From: Streptomyces sp. A012304 | GTDB taxonomy: Bacteria > Actinomycetota > Actinomycetes > Streptomycetales > Streptomycetaceae | Direction of reading: 5' to 3' | DNA length: 64,000 nt | Assembly: GCF_026008495.1 (NCBI RefSeq) | Contig: NZ_BQUN01000068.1 | Span: 201,926-265,925 of the forward strand | Shown: positions 15,550-23,159 of the stretch, piece by piece | Position numbering within the stretch: position 1 is the stretch's first letter | Layout of the letters: each line of letters begins with the position of its first letter | The notes under the pieces: generated by a model | The model's database searches: none | Seen by the model: the letters and a program-made list of their open reading frames with translations, nothing else | Told to the model about the DNA's origin: nothing | Position numbers and translations under genes: made by a program

Positions 15550-16802
15550 CGCCACTTTCCGATCATGGTCGGTAGCACCGCGCCGGCGCCGAGCGCCGTC
15601 TCCACCACGGTACGCAGCCAGGCGCCGTAGGAGTAGAAGGGCGGGTACTCGTCCAGCGAGTAGTGCGCCTCCGGCTCGGTGCCGGCCCGGGATATGCGCC
15701 AGTCCGTCAGGCCGCGCACATCGTGCTCCCCCTCCGGGGTGGTGACCCGGATGTCCATGAGGGAACGCAGCGCCGTGGTCACGCCGGCGACGACATGGCC
15801 GCGGTGGTGGGCGTTCTCGTTGAAGAAGATGCCCCGCGCTCCGAGGTCGTCGGCCAGGCCGGCGGGCGTGTACCGGTCGTCCGCGTCGTAGATCTTCTTC
15901 GCCACGCGGGCCTTCTTGGCCGCGTGATGGGCGTACATCGCCTTGCGGATGGCGGTGTGGTCGCCCACTCCAGAGCCCGGTTGCGGAACGAAGTCGCGGT
16001 GGAAGACGACGTAGATGCCGAAGTCCTCCTTGCCGAGCCGGCCGGGCCGGTCGAGGTTGGTGCCCCGGGGACACATCAGGGTGGCGTGGTCGGACGGGTG
16101 CCGTGGGTCCTCCGCCGCGTGGGCCATGATCAGCTCGATCAGGGCCATGGGCGTCTCGTGCGCGTCGATCTCCGCGAGGGTCGCCTCCCGCAGGCAGGCG
16201 TGGACGTCCCCGGACGACGGGACCGCGACCGCCGGATGGCGCTCCGCCAGGGCGGCGGCGAGCGCGGGCGGCAGCACGTCGCCGTGGAGCTGCTCCAGGG
16301 GCAGCAGCAGCTCCCTGCGGTGCCAGGTGCGGCCGTCGATCTCCAGGACCCGCATGAACGTGCGGTCGATGCTCCGGCGCAGGACGGGCAGCCGCGCCGC
16401 CACCTCCCACCACTCCAGGCTGTCGGTCGGCGGCCCGCCGTCCTCGCCCAGCTCCTCGAGACGGGTCCGGTACTCCAGGTGCATCCGACGGAGGTGGCGT
16501 TCGACGACCTCCAGGTCCGCGGTGATGCCCACCTGTTCCAGGCGGATGTGGGCCTGGCCCATCGCGTAGAAGGCGGCGAACAGCCGGGCCTCGTCCTCCT
16601 GCCAGGTCTCCTCGGGCTGTGCGCTCAGCTTGTCCAGCCGGGCGGCGACGTCCGCGACCGAGAGGGTCTGCCCACCGACGTCCAGGGTGAGGTAGCGGCG
16701 GTCGATGGCGGTCACCTTGGCGGCTGTCGCGGCTGCCTCGCTGACGGAGACGCCGCGCAGGAAGCCGAGGGGGTCGGGTGTCCTTGGGGTCGCTGTGGTC
16801 AT
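15546..16802 (-). CDS. Conserved-looking protein of unknown family
   Basis: A 418-residue soluble protein that I cannot assign. The N-terminal half is helical and charged (for example LEVVERHLRRMHLEYRTR). The C-terminal half has a run of possible active-site residues, including GIYVVFHRDFVPQPG, a GDHTAIRKAMYAHHAAKKA segment, FFNENAHHRGHVVAG and LDEYPPFYSYGAW. There is no nucleotide-binding loop, CxxC pair, signal peptide or membrane segment. The ATG at 16802 overlaps the dehydrogenase stop as ATGA, and its own stop overlaps the deacetylase start, so it is an integral operon member and probably an enzyme or scaffold specific to this pathway. Confidence 0.85.
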   Translation of the reverse strand: MTTATPRTPDPLGFLRGVSVSEAAATAAKVTAIDRRYLTLDVGGQTLSVADVAARLDKLSAQPEETWQEDEARLFAAFYAMGQAHIRLEQVGITADLEVVERHLRRMHLEYRTRLEELGEDGGPPTDSLEWWEVAARLPVLRRSIDRTFMRVLEIDGRTWHRRELLLPLEQLHGDVLPPALAAALAERHPAVAVPSSGDVHACLREATLAEIDAHETPMALIELIMAHAAEDPRHPSDHATLMCPRGTNLDRPGRLGKEDFGIYVVFHRDFVPQPGSGVGDHTAIRKAMYAHHAAKKARVAKKIYDADDRYTPAGLADDLGARGIFFNENAHHRGHVVAGVTTALRSLMDIRVTTPEGEHDVRGLTDWRISRAGTEPEAHYSLDEYPPFYSYGAWLRTVVETALGAGAVLPTMIGKWR

Positions 16803-18112
16803 GACAGCGTCACCGGTCCGCTGATGTATCCGGGTCCGCCCACTTCGACGTAACGGACGTGCTCGGGGAAGGCGCGTCCCGCCCAGGTGCCCAGGTTGTC
16901 GACGACGCAGGTCGCCTGGGACAGCCCGGCGAGCAGGGCCTCCCGGTCGATGGCCCGGTAGGGCTCGTGCGGGGTCACGAGGACGACGCTGTCGCACTCG
17001 GCGAGTCCGTCGGGGAACCGCAGCGGCGCGCAGCCCGTGATCCGGGTGATCTCGTCGTCGGAGTAGAGCGGGTCGTGGACCCGGACGGTCACCCCGTCCT
17101 TGGCCAGCTCACGGGCGAGCCGGACGCCGGGGGAGCGGGCGTGGATCTTCATCTCGGGTGCGTACGCCACGCCCAGCACCGCCACGGTGCCGAACCGTCC
17201 GTGCTTCCGCAGGGCGCGTCTGGCCTCGGAGAAGAGTCTCTCCTCCGTGGAGTCGAGCTCCTCCGCCAGGCCTTCCAGGCCGGGTTCCGCGGCCAGGTAG
17301 TCCTTGGCGAGCGGCACGCAGTAGCCACCGATGCCCAGTGAGGGGTGGTACTCCTGCATGTTCCACTTCGTGCTCGCCATGCGCAGCACGGAGGACACGT
17401 CGTAGCCGGGCAGCATGGTGACGAGTTCGTTGGCCAGCAGGATGTCCCGGTAGCGGAAGTAGTTCTCGATCACCTTGACCAGGGCGGCATGTTTGGCGTC
17501 GGGCGCCTCGTGGATCTCGCCGCAGATCGGTTCGTACAGCTTCCGCATGAGCGCGGTGATCTCGGGGGAGTCCCCGCCGATGATCTTGGGGATGGACGCC
17601 ATGGTCCGCCCTCGTTCGGTGAGCCAGTCGCGGCGTGGCGAGGAGCCCAGGTGGTAGTCGGTGCGGTGCTCCAGGCCAGCCTCCTGGAAGGCCGGGTGGA
17701 TGACGGAGTCGATCCACGCCGGCGCAATGGTCGACTCGACCACCACGTGCAGCGGACGGGCCCGGGCCCCGTTGGCGATGCGTTTGACGACATGGCCCAG
17801 CGTGCCGTCGTCGATGCTGCCCTGAGCCTCCGTCGGGATGCACAGGATGTGGACGGGGTGGTCCGCGGTGAGGAGCAGCTCGTCCTCGGTCGTCGCCCTG
17901 AGCATGCCGCTCCGGGTCTCCGCGGCGTACGTGTAAGGGAGTTTCGGCAGATGCGTGAAGGGCATTTCGCCGCTGTTCAGCCGAGCGACGCGCTCCTCGT
18001 CGATGTCCATGATGAGGCAGCGCCGACCCGTGCGGGCGAGTTCCCCGGCCAGGGTGTATCCGATCAGGCCGAGACCCCAGATGGCTATCTCGTCGTCACT
18101 CGGTCCGCCCAT
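16799..18112 (-). CDS. Nucleotide-sugar 6-dehydrogenase (UDP-Glc/GDP-Man DH family)
   Basis: A 437-residue NAD-dependent four-electron dehydrogenase that oxidises an NDP-sugar at C6 to a uronic acid. The Rossmann motif WGLGLIGYTLAGEL lies at residues 12-25, AKHAALVKVIENYFRYRD carries the conserved Lys/Asn pair, and IGGYCVPLAKDYL puts the catalytic nucleophile at Cys265. The C-terminal UDP-binding domain is complete. GIGGYC resembles the WecC/UDP-HexNAc dehydrogenase branch, fitting an N-acetylhexosamine substrate for the adjacent deacetylase. The ATG at 18112 follows GAGGAGTCAC and was preferred to one 45 bp upstream. Confidence 0.9.
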   Translation of the reverse strand: MGGPSDDEIAIWGLGLIGYTLAGELARTGRRCLIMDIDEERVARLNSGEMPFTHLPKLPYTYAAETRSGMLRATTEDELLLTADHPVHILCIPTEAQGSIDDGTLGHVVKRIANGARARPLHVVVESTIAPAWIDSVIHPAFQEAGLEHRTDYHLGSSPRRDWLTERGRTMASIPKIIGGDSPEITALMRKLYEPICGEIHEAPDAKHAALVKVIENYFRYRDILLANELVTMLPGYDVSSVLRMASTKWNMQEYHPSLGIGGYCVPLAKDYLAAEPGLEGLAEELDSTEERLFSEARRALRKHGRFGTVAVLGVAYAPEMKIHARSPGVRLARELAKDGVTVRVHDPLYSDDEITRITGCAPLRFPDGLAECDSVVLVTPHEPYRAIDREALLAGLSQATCVVDNLGTWAGRAFPEHVRYVEVGGPGYISGPVTLS

Positions 18113-18166
18113 GTGACTCCTCACTTCGTCTTGATCCAGGTACGAGCGGGGGGACACTGCCGCGTC

Positions 18167-19675
18167 CTACTCCGCGTGGTGCTGCTGGGAGCGCAGGTGC
18201 AGGTCGTCCAGACGACCGAGGAGCGAGGGGTCGTGCTCGAAGATCGTGTCGAGCAGCCACATGGAGATCTTCGCCAGGTGCCGGTCGATCTCGCACTTGA
18301 AGCCGTCCGGGCCGCCGAAGAGGTCGCCGTAGAGGATCTCGCCGTCGTGGAAGCAGGAGCCGCCGCACACGTACCGGATGTCGCACCGGGCGCAGACGTT
18401 GGCGTTCTTGACGCCGGCGGTGGACTCGGTCTGCTCGAAGAACGGCGTGCCGTCGAGCTGCTTGTGCAGGTGGGCCGGGACGGCGGTGCCCTTGGGCCGC
18501 TCGGACTCGCCGAGCAGCTGCAACGCCCTGACGCCCGGCTGGCCGGTGAGCTTGGAGACCTCGGGACCGGAGGGGACCGACGCCGACGTCGCGTCGCCCT
18601 GTTCCCGGCGGCGGATGCCGAGCGGCACGTCCACGGTGGTGCGGTCGATCGAGCCGATCCGCTGGGTGCCGTCCGTGGTGAAGCGGTGGCAGAGGTTGAC
18701 GTTGCCGTCGACGTCGACGTTCACGTACGCGGTGCCCGCACCGCAGCGGTTGTGGCGCTTCTCCAGGTTCCTGAAGTTGCCGAAGTACTTGTAGAAGTCG
18801 GCGAGGTACCACACGTCGCCGCGCAGCAGCTGGTCGCGGTACGCCTCCGCGAGCCGGTCGTAGGCGGCGATCAGCTGGGCCAGCTTCTGTTCCTTCGCCA
18901 CGGCGATCTCGGGCACCGCGGTGCCGACCAGGGCGTAGCGGATCAGCTTGACGCCGAGGCTGCGGAACAGCTCCGCGTACTCGTCGACGTCCAGGTTGCT
19001 CGCCGTGAGGGTGGCGTTGATCATCGTGTGCGGGTCGATGTCCAGGAACTTCTCGATGTTGCGCACGACGGCGTCGTAGGTGCCCCTGCCGTTGCGGAAG
19101 ATCCTGAAGGTGTTGTGGGCCGCCCGGGTGCCGTCCATGCTGATGGACACCGTCATGCGGTGGTCCTTCAGCAGTTGCTCGATCTCGCGGTTGAAGAGCG
19201 TCCCGTTGGTGTTGATGCTCATGTAGACGCGCTTGCCGGAACGGTTCGCCTTGTCCTCCGCGTACTCGGCGGCCTGGCGGATGACCGGCACGTTCATCAG
19301 GGGCTCGCCGCCCAGGAAACGCAGGTAGACCTCGGGTTTCTCGCCGGCCTGCTGGAACAGCCAGTCGACGGACTTCCGCGCGGCCTCCACGTCCATCAGC
19401 TTGCGTTCCTTGCCGCCGTACAGGCCCTGCTTGGCGAAGCAGTAGGGACACGCCATGTTGCAGTCGTGGGCGACGTTGAGCGTGATGAAGCTGATGCCGC
19501 CCTTGGGCAGCTCCTTCAGGATGGTCCTCGGTCGCTCCGCCTCGTCGAGGTGACGAGTGAGGCGCTCGTTCGTACGTCCCACGGGCGCGAAACGAAGGGT
19601 GTTGGGCTCGTAGGCGTACTGCTGTCCCTGGTACGTGAACTCACGCAGATCAACAGGCTGCATGGTCAAAGCCAT
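18167..19675 (-). CDS. Radical SAM enzyme with SPASM-type C-terminus
   Basis: A 502-residue protein. The CxxxCxxC cluster motif is Cys72, Cys76 and Cys79 in HDCNMACPYCF, followed by FLGGEPLM and SISMDGTRAAHN, typical of anSME/SPASM maturases. The C-terminal half holds clustered cysteines (CGAGTAYVNVD, NLCHRF, CARCDIRYVCGGSCFHDG and a later C) for auxiliary Fe-S clusters. The first 60 or so residues could be a small peptide-recognition domain. The family modifies peptides or, less often, sugars and small molecules; no obvious precursor peptide lies next to it. The ATG at 19675 has GAGGAG upstream. Confidence 0.9.
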   Translation of the reverse strand: MALTMQPVDLREFTYQGQQYAYEPNTLRFAPVGRTNERLTRHLDEAERPRTILKELPKGGISFITLNVAHDCNMACPYCFAKQGLYGGKERKLMDVEAARKSVDWLFQQAGEKPEVYLRFLGGEPLMNVPVIRQAAEYAEDKANRSGKRVYMSINTNGTLFNREIEQLLKDHRMTVSISMDGTRAAHNTFRIFRNGRGTYDAVVRNIEKFLDIDPHTMINATLTASNLDVDEYAELFRSLGVKLIRYALVGTAVPEIAVAKEQKLAQLIAAYDRLAEAYRDQLLRGDVWYLADFYKYFGNFRNLEKRHNRCGAGTAYVNVDVDGNVNLCHRFTTDGTQRIGSIDRTTVDVPLGIRRREQGDATSASVPSGPEVSKLTGQPGVRALQLLGESERPKGTAVPAHLHKQLDGTPFFEQTESTAGVKNANVCARCDIRYVCGGSCFHDGEILYGDLFGGPDGFKCEIDRHLAKISMWLLDTIFEHDPSLLGRLDDLHLRSQQHHAE

Positions 19676-19698
19676 GAGGAGACTCCTCGCCTCGGCGG

Positions 19699-20091
19699 TC
19701 AGTCGCTGTCGGTGGTGTGATCGATGTACGGAGCCGACACACCGCCCTGCATGGGCGGCGCGTAGATGTGGAAGGTGACGGCACGTCCGGGCCCGTCGTT
19801 GCGCATCCGGTGGTGCGCCCCCTGCGGCGTCACCAGCGTCTCGGCCGGCCCGAGGACGCGTTCCTGGCCCTCGCTCACCGCCGTGATCCGCCCTTCGACG
19901 ACCAGGACGACGGACTCGGAGATGCCGTGGTCGTGGTACGAGCTCTCCTGGCCGGCCTCCCAGCCGACGAGGATCACATCGCACTGGTCGGAGGTGTAGA
20001 GGCGCTGCACGGCCCGCCCCTCCTCGGCGAACCACAGCATGTCCTTGAGGTTCACCGCGGTGAGCGGGAACCGGTCGAGACCTGGCTTCAT
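19699..20091 (-). CDS. Small cupin protein
   Basis: A single-domain cupin of 130 residues. Motif 1 is visible as SSYHDHGISESVVLVVEGRI (two His and a Glu), and motif 2 as GAHHRMRNDGPGRAVTFHIY. This is the metal-binding pattern of RmlC-like cupins and cysteine-dioxygenase relatives, so a metal-dependent isomerase, epimerase or dioxygenase is possible. The ATG at 20091 overlaps the dioxygenase stop as ATGA; the radical SAM gene follows 23 bp later. Confidence 0.85.
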   Translation of the reverse strand: MKPGLDRFPLTAVNLKDMLWFAEEGRAVQRLYTSDQCDVILVGWEAGQESSYHDHGISESVVLVVEGRITAVSEGQERVLGPAETLVTPQGAHHRMRNDGPGRAVTFHIYAPPMQGGVSAPYIDHTTDSD

Positions 20092-20936
20092 GCGCTGTCA
20101 CCCTCCGTCGGCAGACGATCGTCATTGCCCATGCAGATCTCCGTCACCCTTCCGGAACCCGAGCACTCCAGACGGGCGTGCATGAAGCGCCAGTTGGAGA
20201 ACGCCAGGATGTCGCCGGCCTCGAGCCGGACGCGTTCCGCGAGGTCCTCCTGACCGCGGCAGTACGCGAAGAACTCGTCGAAGAGCCGCTCCTCCTCCTG
20301 CGAGAGCGCCAGGTGGTCGCCCTTGCTGGCGCCGTGCCGGTCGTAGATCCGGCAGGGGGCGTCGGCGGCCTCCGGAACGACCAGGGCGGCGGTGACCGGT
20401 GTCCCGACCGCCACCCGTCCGTGGTTGTAGTGGCGCGGCTCCATGCTCAGGGGCCGTTCCGCGACCAGCATGTCGACGATGTCGTCGCGGCCGAGCCCGC
20501 GGAGCCGGGTGAGGATGTCGTCGATGTGGAGGACCAGGTTGTCGCCGCCCTCGGCGTCCGGCACCACGCACCGGATGACGGTGAACTCCGGCGGTCGCAG
20601 GTACCGGGACATGTCGGTGTGGAAGTCGAGAGTGCGCGGGCGGTAGGCGGTGTAGTCGGGCCGCTCCAGGGCGCCGTCGACCTCGCACCGCCACACACCG
20701 GTGACGTAGGAGCGGTGGTCACGCCAGACGTCCATCCACGGCAGCGCCGTCTGCACTGCCTCCAGCGTGTCCCTGTCCGCGACGGCTGACGACTTGACCA
20801 GTACGGCGCGGTGCCTGAGTTCGTCCGCCGCGACGGGGGCCGACAGAAGGTCGTCCGGGCTCCGCACGACCCTGATGCCGCGATCCGTCGGGGAGGCCTG
20901 TTTCAACGCCTGTGCCGGGGGGCTGCCTGCGTTCAA
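20088..20936 (-). CDS. TauD/TfdA-type Fe(II)/2-oxoglutarate oxygenase
   Basis: Non-heme iron oxygenase of 282 residues and first gene of the operon. The HxD iron motif is His106/Asp108 in LDFHTDM. The distal His253 and the 2-oxoglutarate-binding Arg263 are in FMHARLECSGSGR. The TTG at 20936 has GGAGAAGGACT upstream and gives the usual family length. The open frame continues upstream to 21218, with an ATG at 21062, but that part lacks a ribosome site and reads through an AT-richer, promoter-like segment. It probably hydroxylates a precursor early in the pathway. Confidence 0.85.
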   Translation of the reverse strand: MNAGSPPAQALKQASPTDRGIRVVRSPDDLLSAPVAADELRHRAVLVKSSAVADRDTLEAVQTALPWMDVWRDHRSYVTGVWRCEVDGALERPDYTAYRPRTLDFHTDMSRYLRPPEFTVIRCVVPDAEGGDNLVLHIDDILTRLRGLGRDDIVDMLVAERPLSMEPRHYNHGRVAVGTPVTAALVVPEAADAPCRIYDRHGASKGDHLALSQEEERLFDEFFAYCRGQEDLAERVRLEAGDILAFSNWRFMHARLECSGSGRVTEICMGNDDRLPTEGDSA

Positions 20937-21282
20937 AGTCCTTCTCCGTCCCAGTGGCGTGCGCAAGCGGAAACCACACAGAACGGCCTGGATCTGAGCC
21001 AGACCGCGGGGATGATTCTTGGCGGCTCCCGGAGGAGCCGTCCAGAGGTCGAAACCGTACATGTCGGTTGTGCGGTGTTTGTGATTTGGCGTCAAATCGC
21101 CTATGCCAAAAGGGAATTCGGTGGAGCGCGGGGGCGCGTTCGCTGCCAGGAGACGAGGTTTCCGCAGGTGACGCCTGATGCACACAACGCCACGGTGAAC
21201 ACGGATGTCCGCCCTCACCCCACCTGTGTGGTTCGGGTGAAAACTTTCAAGACTTCACCATGACCGCCCGCGAGCGGCGCCG
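20937..21282. promoter_or_regulatory. Leader region of the 15-gene operon with a palindrome
   Basis: This 346-bp gap between the expansin-like gene and the dioxygenase must hold the operon promoter. It is less GC-rich than its surroundings. The perfect inverted repeat GATTTG-GCGT-CAAATC lies at 21083-21098, about 150 bp before the first start, and is a plausible operator. I could not pick a convincing -35/-10 pair, and the small open frames here look non-coding. Confidence 0.5.
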
Positions 21283-22251
21283 TCAGTGCGCCGCGAACTG
21301 AACCCCGGTCGCCTGCACGGCGCCCGGGCGCAGCGCGATGCCCTCGACGGTCAGCCGCTCCCCGTAGATGTCGGTGATCCTGATCGCGCCCCCGCAGCCG
21401 GTGCCCCGCTCGGAGAGGAAGTAGTTGTACTCGGTGCGGGGCAGCGCGGTCCATCCGTCGCCCGTGCGGATCTCCAGGCGCGCCAGCGGGTTGCGGTGGC
21501 CGAGTGCCTGGATGCCGCACCAGTACTGGCTGGAGCCGGTCTTGTAGCGCAGGGAGACGGTGTCGGTGGTGCTGGGGCTCAGCAGGGTCCAGGTGATCGC
21601 TATCCGGCCCACCGAGAGGTCGGCCAGCTTCGCGAAGGCCTGGGTGCTGAGGTCGAGCTGGCCGGGCGCGCAGGGCGCCGGGCACTCGTTGGTGATCCGG
21701 ACCGTGACGGACGCGCCGCTCGCCGCACGCACCCGCACGTACGCCCCGCACGCCTTGGACGTCTCGTAGTCGGCGGTGTTCATCGCCGCGATCATGAGGT
21801 CGTCGCTGGGCCCGAACGAGCAGGCGCCGTCGCCGTTGCCCGCGTCGTACGACGTGGCGACGCCCCGGTAGGTGACGCCGGGCCGTACCCGTCCCCCCGC
21901 CGGCGCCGCGGTGGACGGCGTGCGGGGTCTGCCGCCGCCGGCCGTCGCCCGCGCCGACGGGGTCGGGGTGGCGGAGGCCGACGGTGTGGCCGTCGCGGCG
22001 GTGGCGCTCGGGGACGCCGAGGCCGTGGGTGTCGCGGAGGGTGTCGGCGCCGTCGGTGGGCCGGAGGCCTCGGTCTCCGCGACGGGCGTCACCACGGCCG
22101 CCCCGCCCTCGGCGCCGCCCCCGCCCCCGCCCTCCGGGCGCAGGGCCACCACCAGGGACACGAGCAGCACGACGGCCGCCGCCGTGACGACGACGGCGAC
22201 AGGTGCGGTGCGCCGGCCACCACGGGCACGGCGATGCGAAGCGGAAGCCAC
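21283..22251 (-). CDS. Membrane-anchored expansin-like protein
   Basis: A 322-residue protein. An N-terminal membrane segment (APVAVVVTAAAVVLLVSLVV, about residues 16-35) is followed by a Ser/Thr/Ala/Pro-rich linker of about 75 residues. A double-psi beta-barrel (RlpA/expansin domain 1) follows, with the GVATSYDAGNGDGACSFG opening and NECPAPCAPGQLDLS. The C-terminus is a CBM63-like beta domain with SQYWCGIQALGHRNP. Bacterial expansins loosen polysaccharide networks without hydrolysis. The GTG at 22251 follows GAGGACTCAGTC; an upstream GTG at 22281 has its Shine-Dalgarno too close. Confidence 0.85.
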   Translation of the reverse strand: MASASHRRARGGRRTAPVAVVVTAAAVVLLVSLVVALRPEGGGGGGAEGGAAVVTPVAETEASGPPTAPTPSATPTASASPSATAATATPSASATPTPSARATAGGGRPRTPSTAAPAGGRVRPGVTYRGVATSYDAGNGDGACSFGPSDDLMIAAMNTADYETSKACGAYVRVRAASGASVTVRITNECPAPCAPGQLDLSTQAFAKLADLSVGRIAITWTLLSPSTTDTVSLRYKTGSSQYWCGIQALGHRNPLARLEIRTGDGWTALPRTEYNYFLSERGTGCGGAIRITDIYGERLTVEGIALRPGAVQATGVQFAAH

Positions 22252-22336
22252 GACTGAGTCCTCACACGATCCGGGAAACACATCCTCCCCTCAGTCGCCA
22301 CCGGCCCCACGAACGTTGCCGCGTCCCGGGAAATGC

Positions 22337-23002
22337 CTAGGGCCACAGCAACTCGCGCGCCCACGCCTCCTCCACGCGGCGGTACCTGAGACGGACGTGG
22401 CGGCGGCGTTCCTCGCCCTGGAAGAACTCCGCCTCCTGCGGGCGGAGCCGGTACAGGGTCCAGGTCGGGGACGGGGTGGTCGGGTCGTGGCGGGCGCGTT
22501 CCCAGGCGGCTTCGGAGGCCGTCGCCAACTCCTCCAGCGAGCCGAGGACTTCGCTCTGGCGGCCGGTCAGGGCGGCTGCCAGGGCGCCCGTGGAGCGGGC
22601 GTGCAGGTCGGCGAGGGCTTCCTCGGCGGGCGCCGCGGTGACCGGGCCGCGCAGGCGGATCTGGCGGCCGTGGACGGGCCAGTAGAAGGTGAGGGCCGCG
22701 TAGGGGCGGGCGGCGAGGGCACGGCCCTTGCTGCTGGTCACGTGGGTCGCGAAGGACCAGCCGTCCGCGTCGGCGCCGTGCAGCATGACGATCCGGGCGT
22801 CGGGCAGGCCGTCCTCGTCGGCCGTCGCGAGGGTCATCGTGTGCGGTTCCCGCTCGCCCGCCGCGACCGCCTCGGCGAACCAGGCGGTGAACAGCGCCAG
22901 CGGTTCGTCGGGCGCCGTCGCCGGGTCGAACGCCGGGAGGTCGGTCACCTCCGGGTCCCACACCCGCAGTGACCTGAGCAGCTCGTGAAGATCCGTTCCC
23001 AT
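22337..23002 (-). CDS. pdxH: Pyridoxamine 5'-phosphate oxidase
   Basis: FMN-dependent enzyme of 221 residues (E. coli PdxH is 218) that makes pyridoxal 5'-phosphate from PNP/PMP. Conserved features are MTLATADEDGLPDARIVMLHG, the FATHVTSSKGRAL block that binds FMN phosphate, RQIRLRGPV, and a C-terminal RRRHVRLRYRR-W-LWP region corresponding to the dimerisation domain. ATG at 23002. It is divergent from the propeller gene across a 40-bp tandem repeat. Confidence 0.92.
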   Translation of the reverse strand: MGTDLHELLRSLRVWDPEVTDLPAFDPATAPDEPLALFTAWFAEAVAAGEREPHTMTLATADEDGLPDARIVMLHGADADGWSFATHVTSSKGRALAARPYAALTFYWPVHGRQIRLRGPVTAAPAEEALADLHARSTGALAAALTGRQSEVLGSLEELATASEAAWERARHDPTTPSPTWTLYRLRPQEAEFFQGEERRRHVRLRYRRVEEAWARELLWP

Positions 23003-23020
23003 GGGTCGAGTATCGACCCG

Positions 23021-23140
23021 CCGGCCGGGAGCGACTCCGAGCGTGGTCGCCGTGGACGTGCCGGCCGGGAGCGACTTCGGGCGTGGTCGCCGTGGACCCG
23101 CCGGCCGGGTGCGGCTCCGGGCGTGGTCGCCGTACCGGCG
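23021..23140. repeat. 40-bp tandem repeat, three copies
   Basis: Copies start exactly at 23021, 23061 and 23101 with CCGGCCGGG(A/T)GCG and share GCGTGGTCGCCGT. Copies one and two differ at only a few positions; the third diverges at its end. The array fills the gap between the divergent starts of pdxH (23002) and the propeller gene (23160), so it overlaps both promoter regions. Confidence 0.85.
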
Positions 23141-23159
23141 CTGACTACGCTCTGCTTCC

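Noticed and set aside
14926..20936. Tunicamycin- or septacidin-type cluster
   Set aside because: PIG-L, radical SAM and a carrier protein recall tunicamycin, and amino-acid loading recalls septacidin, but the characteristic nucleoside or heptose genes and glycosyltransferases are missing.
20912..21178. Possible precursor-peptide gene for the radical SAM enzyme
   Set aside because: Encoded on the opposite strand over the operon leader, with no ribosome site, no leader-like segment and no core motif.
20937..21218. Longer N-terminus for the TauD-type oxygenase (ATG at 21062 or further upstream)
   Set aside because: No ribosome site, and it would encode through the AT-rich palindromic leader; the TTG at 20936 has GGAGAAGGACT and gives the family length.
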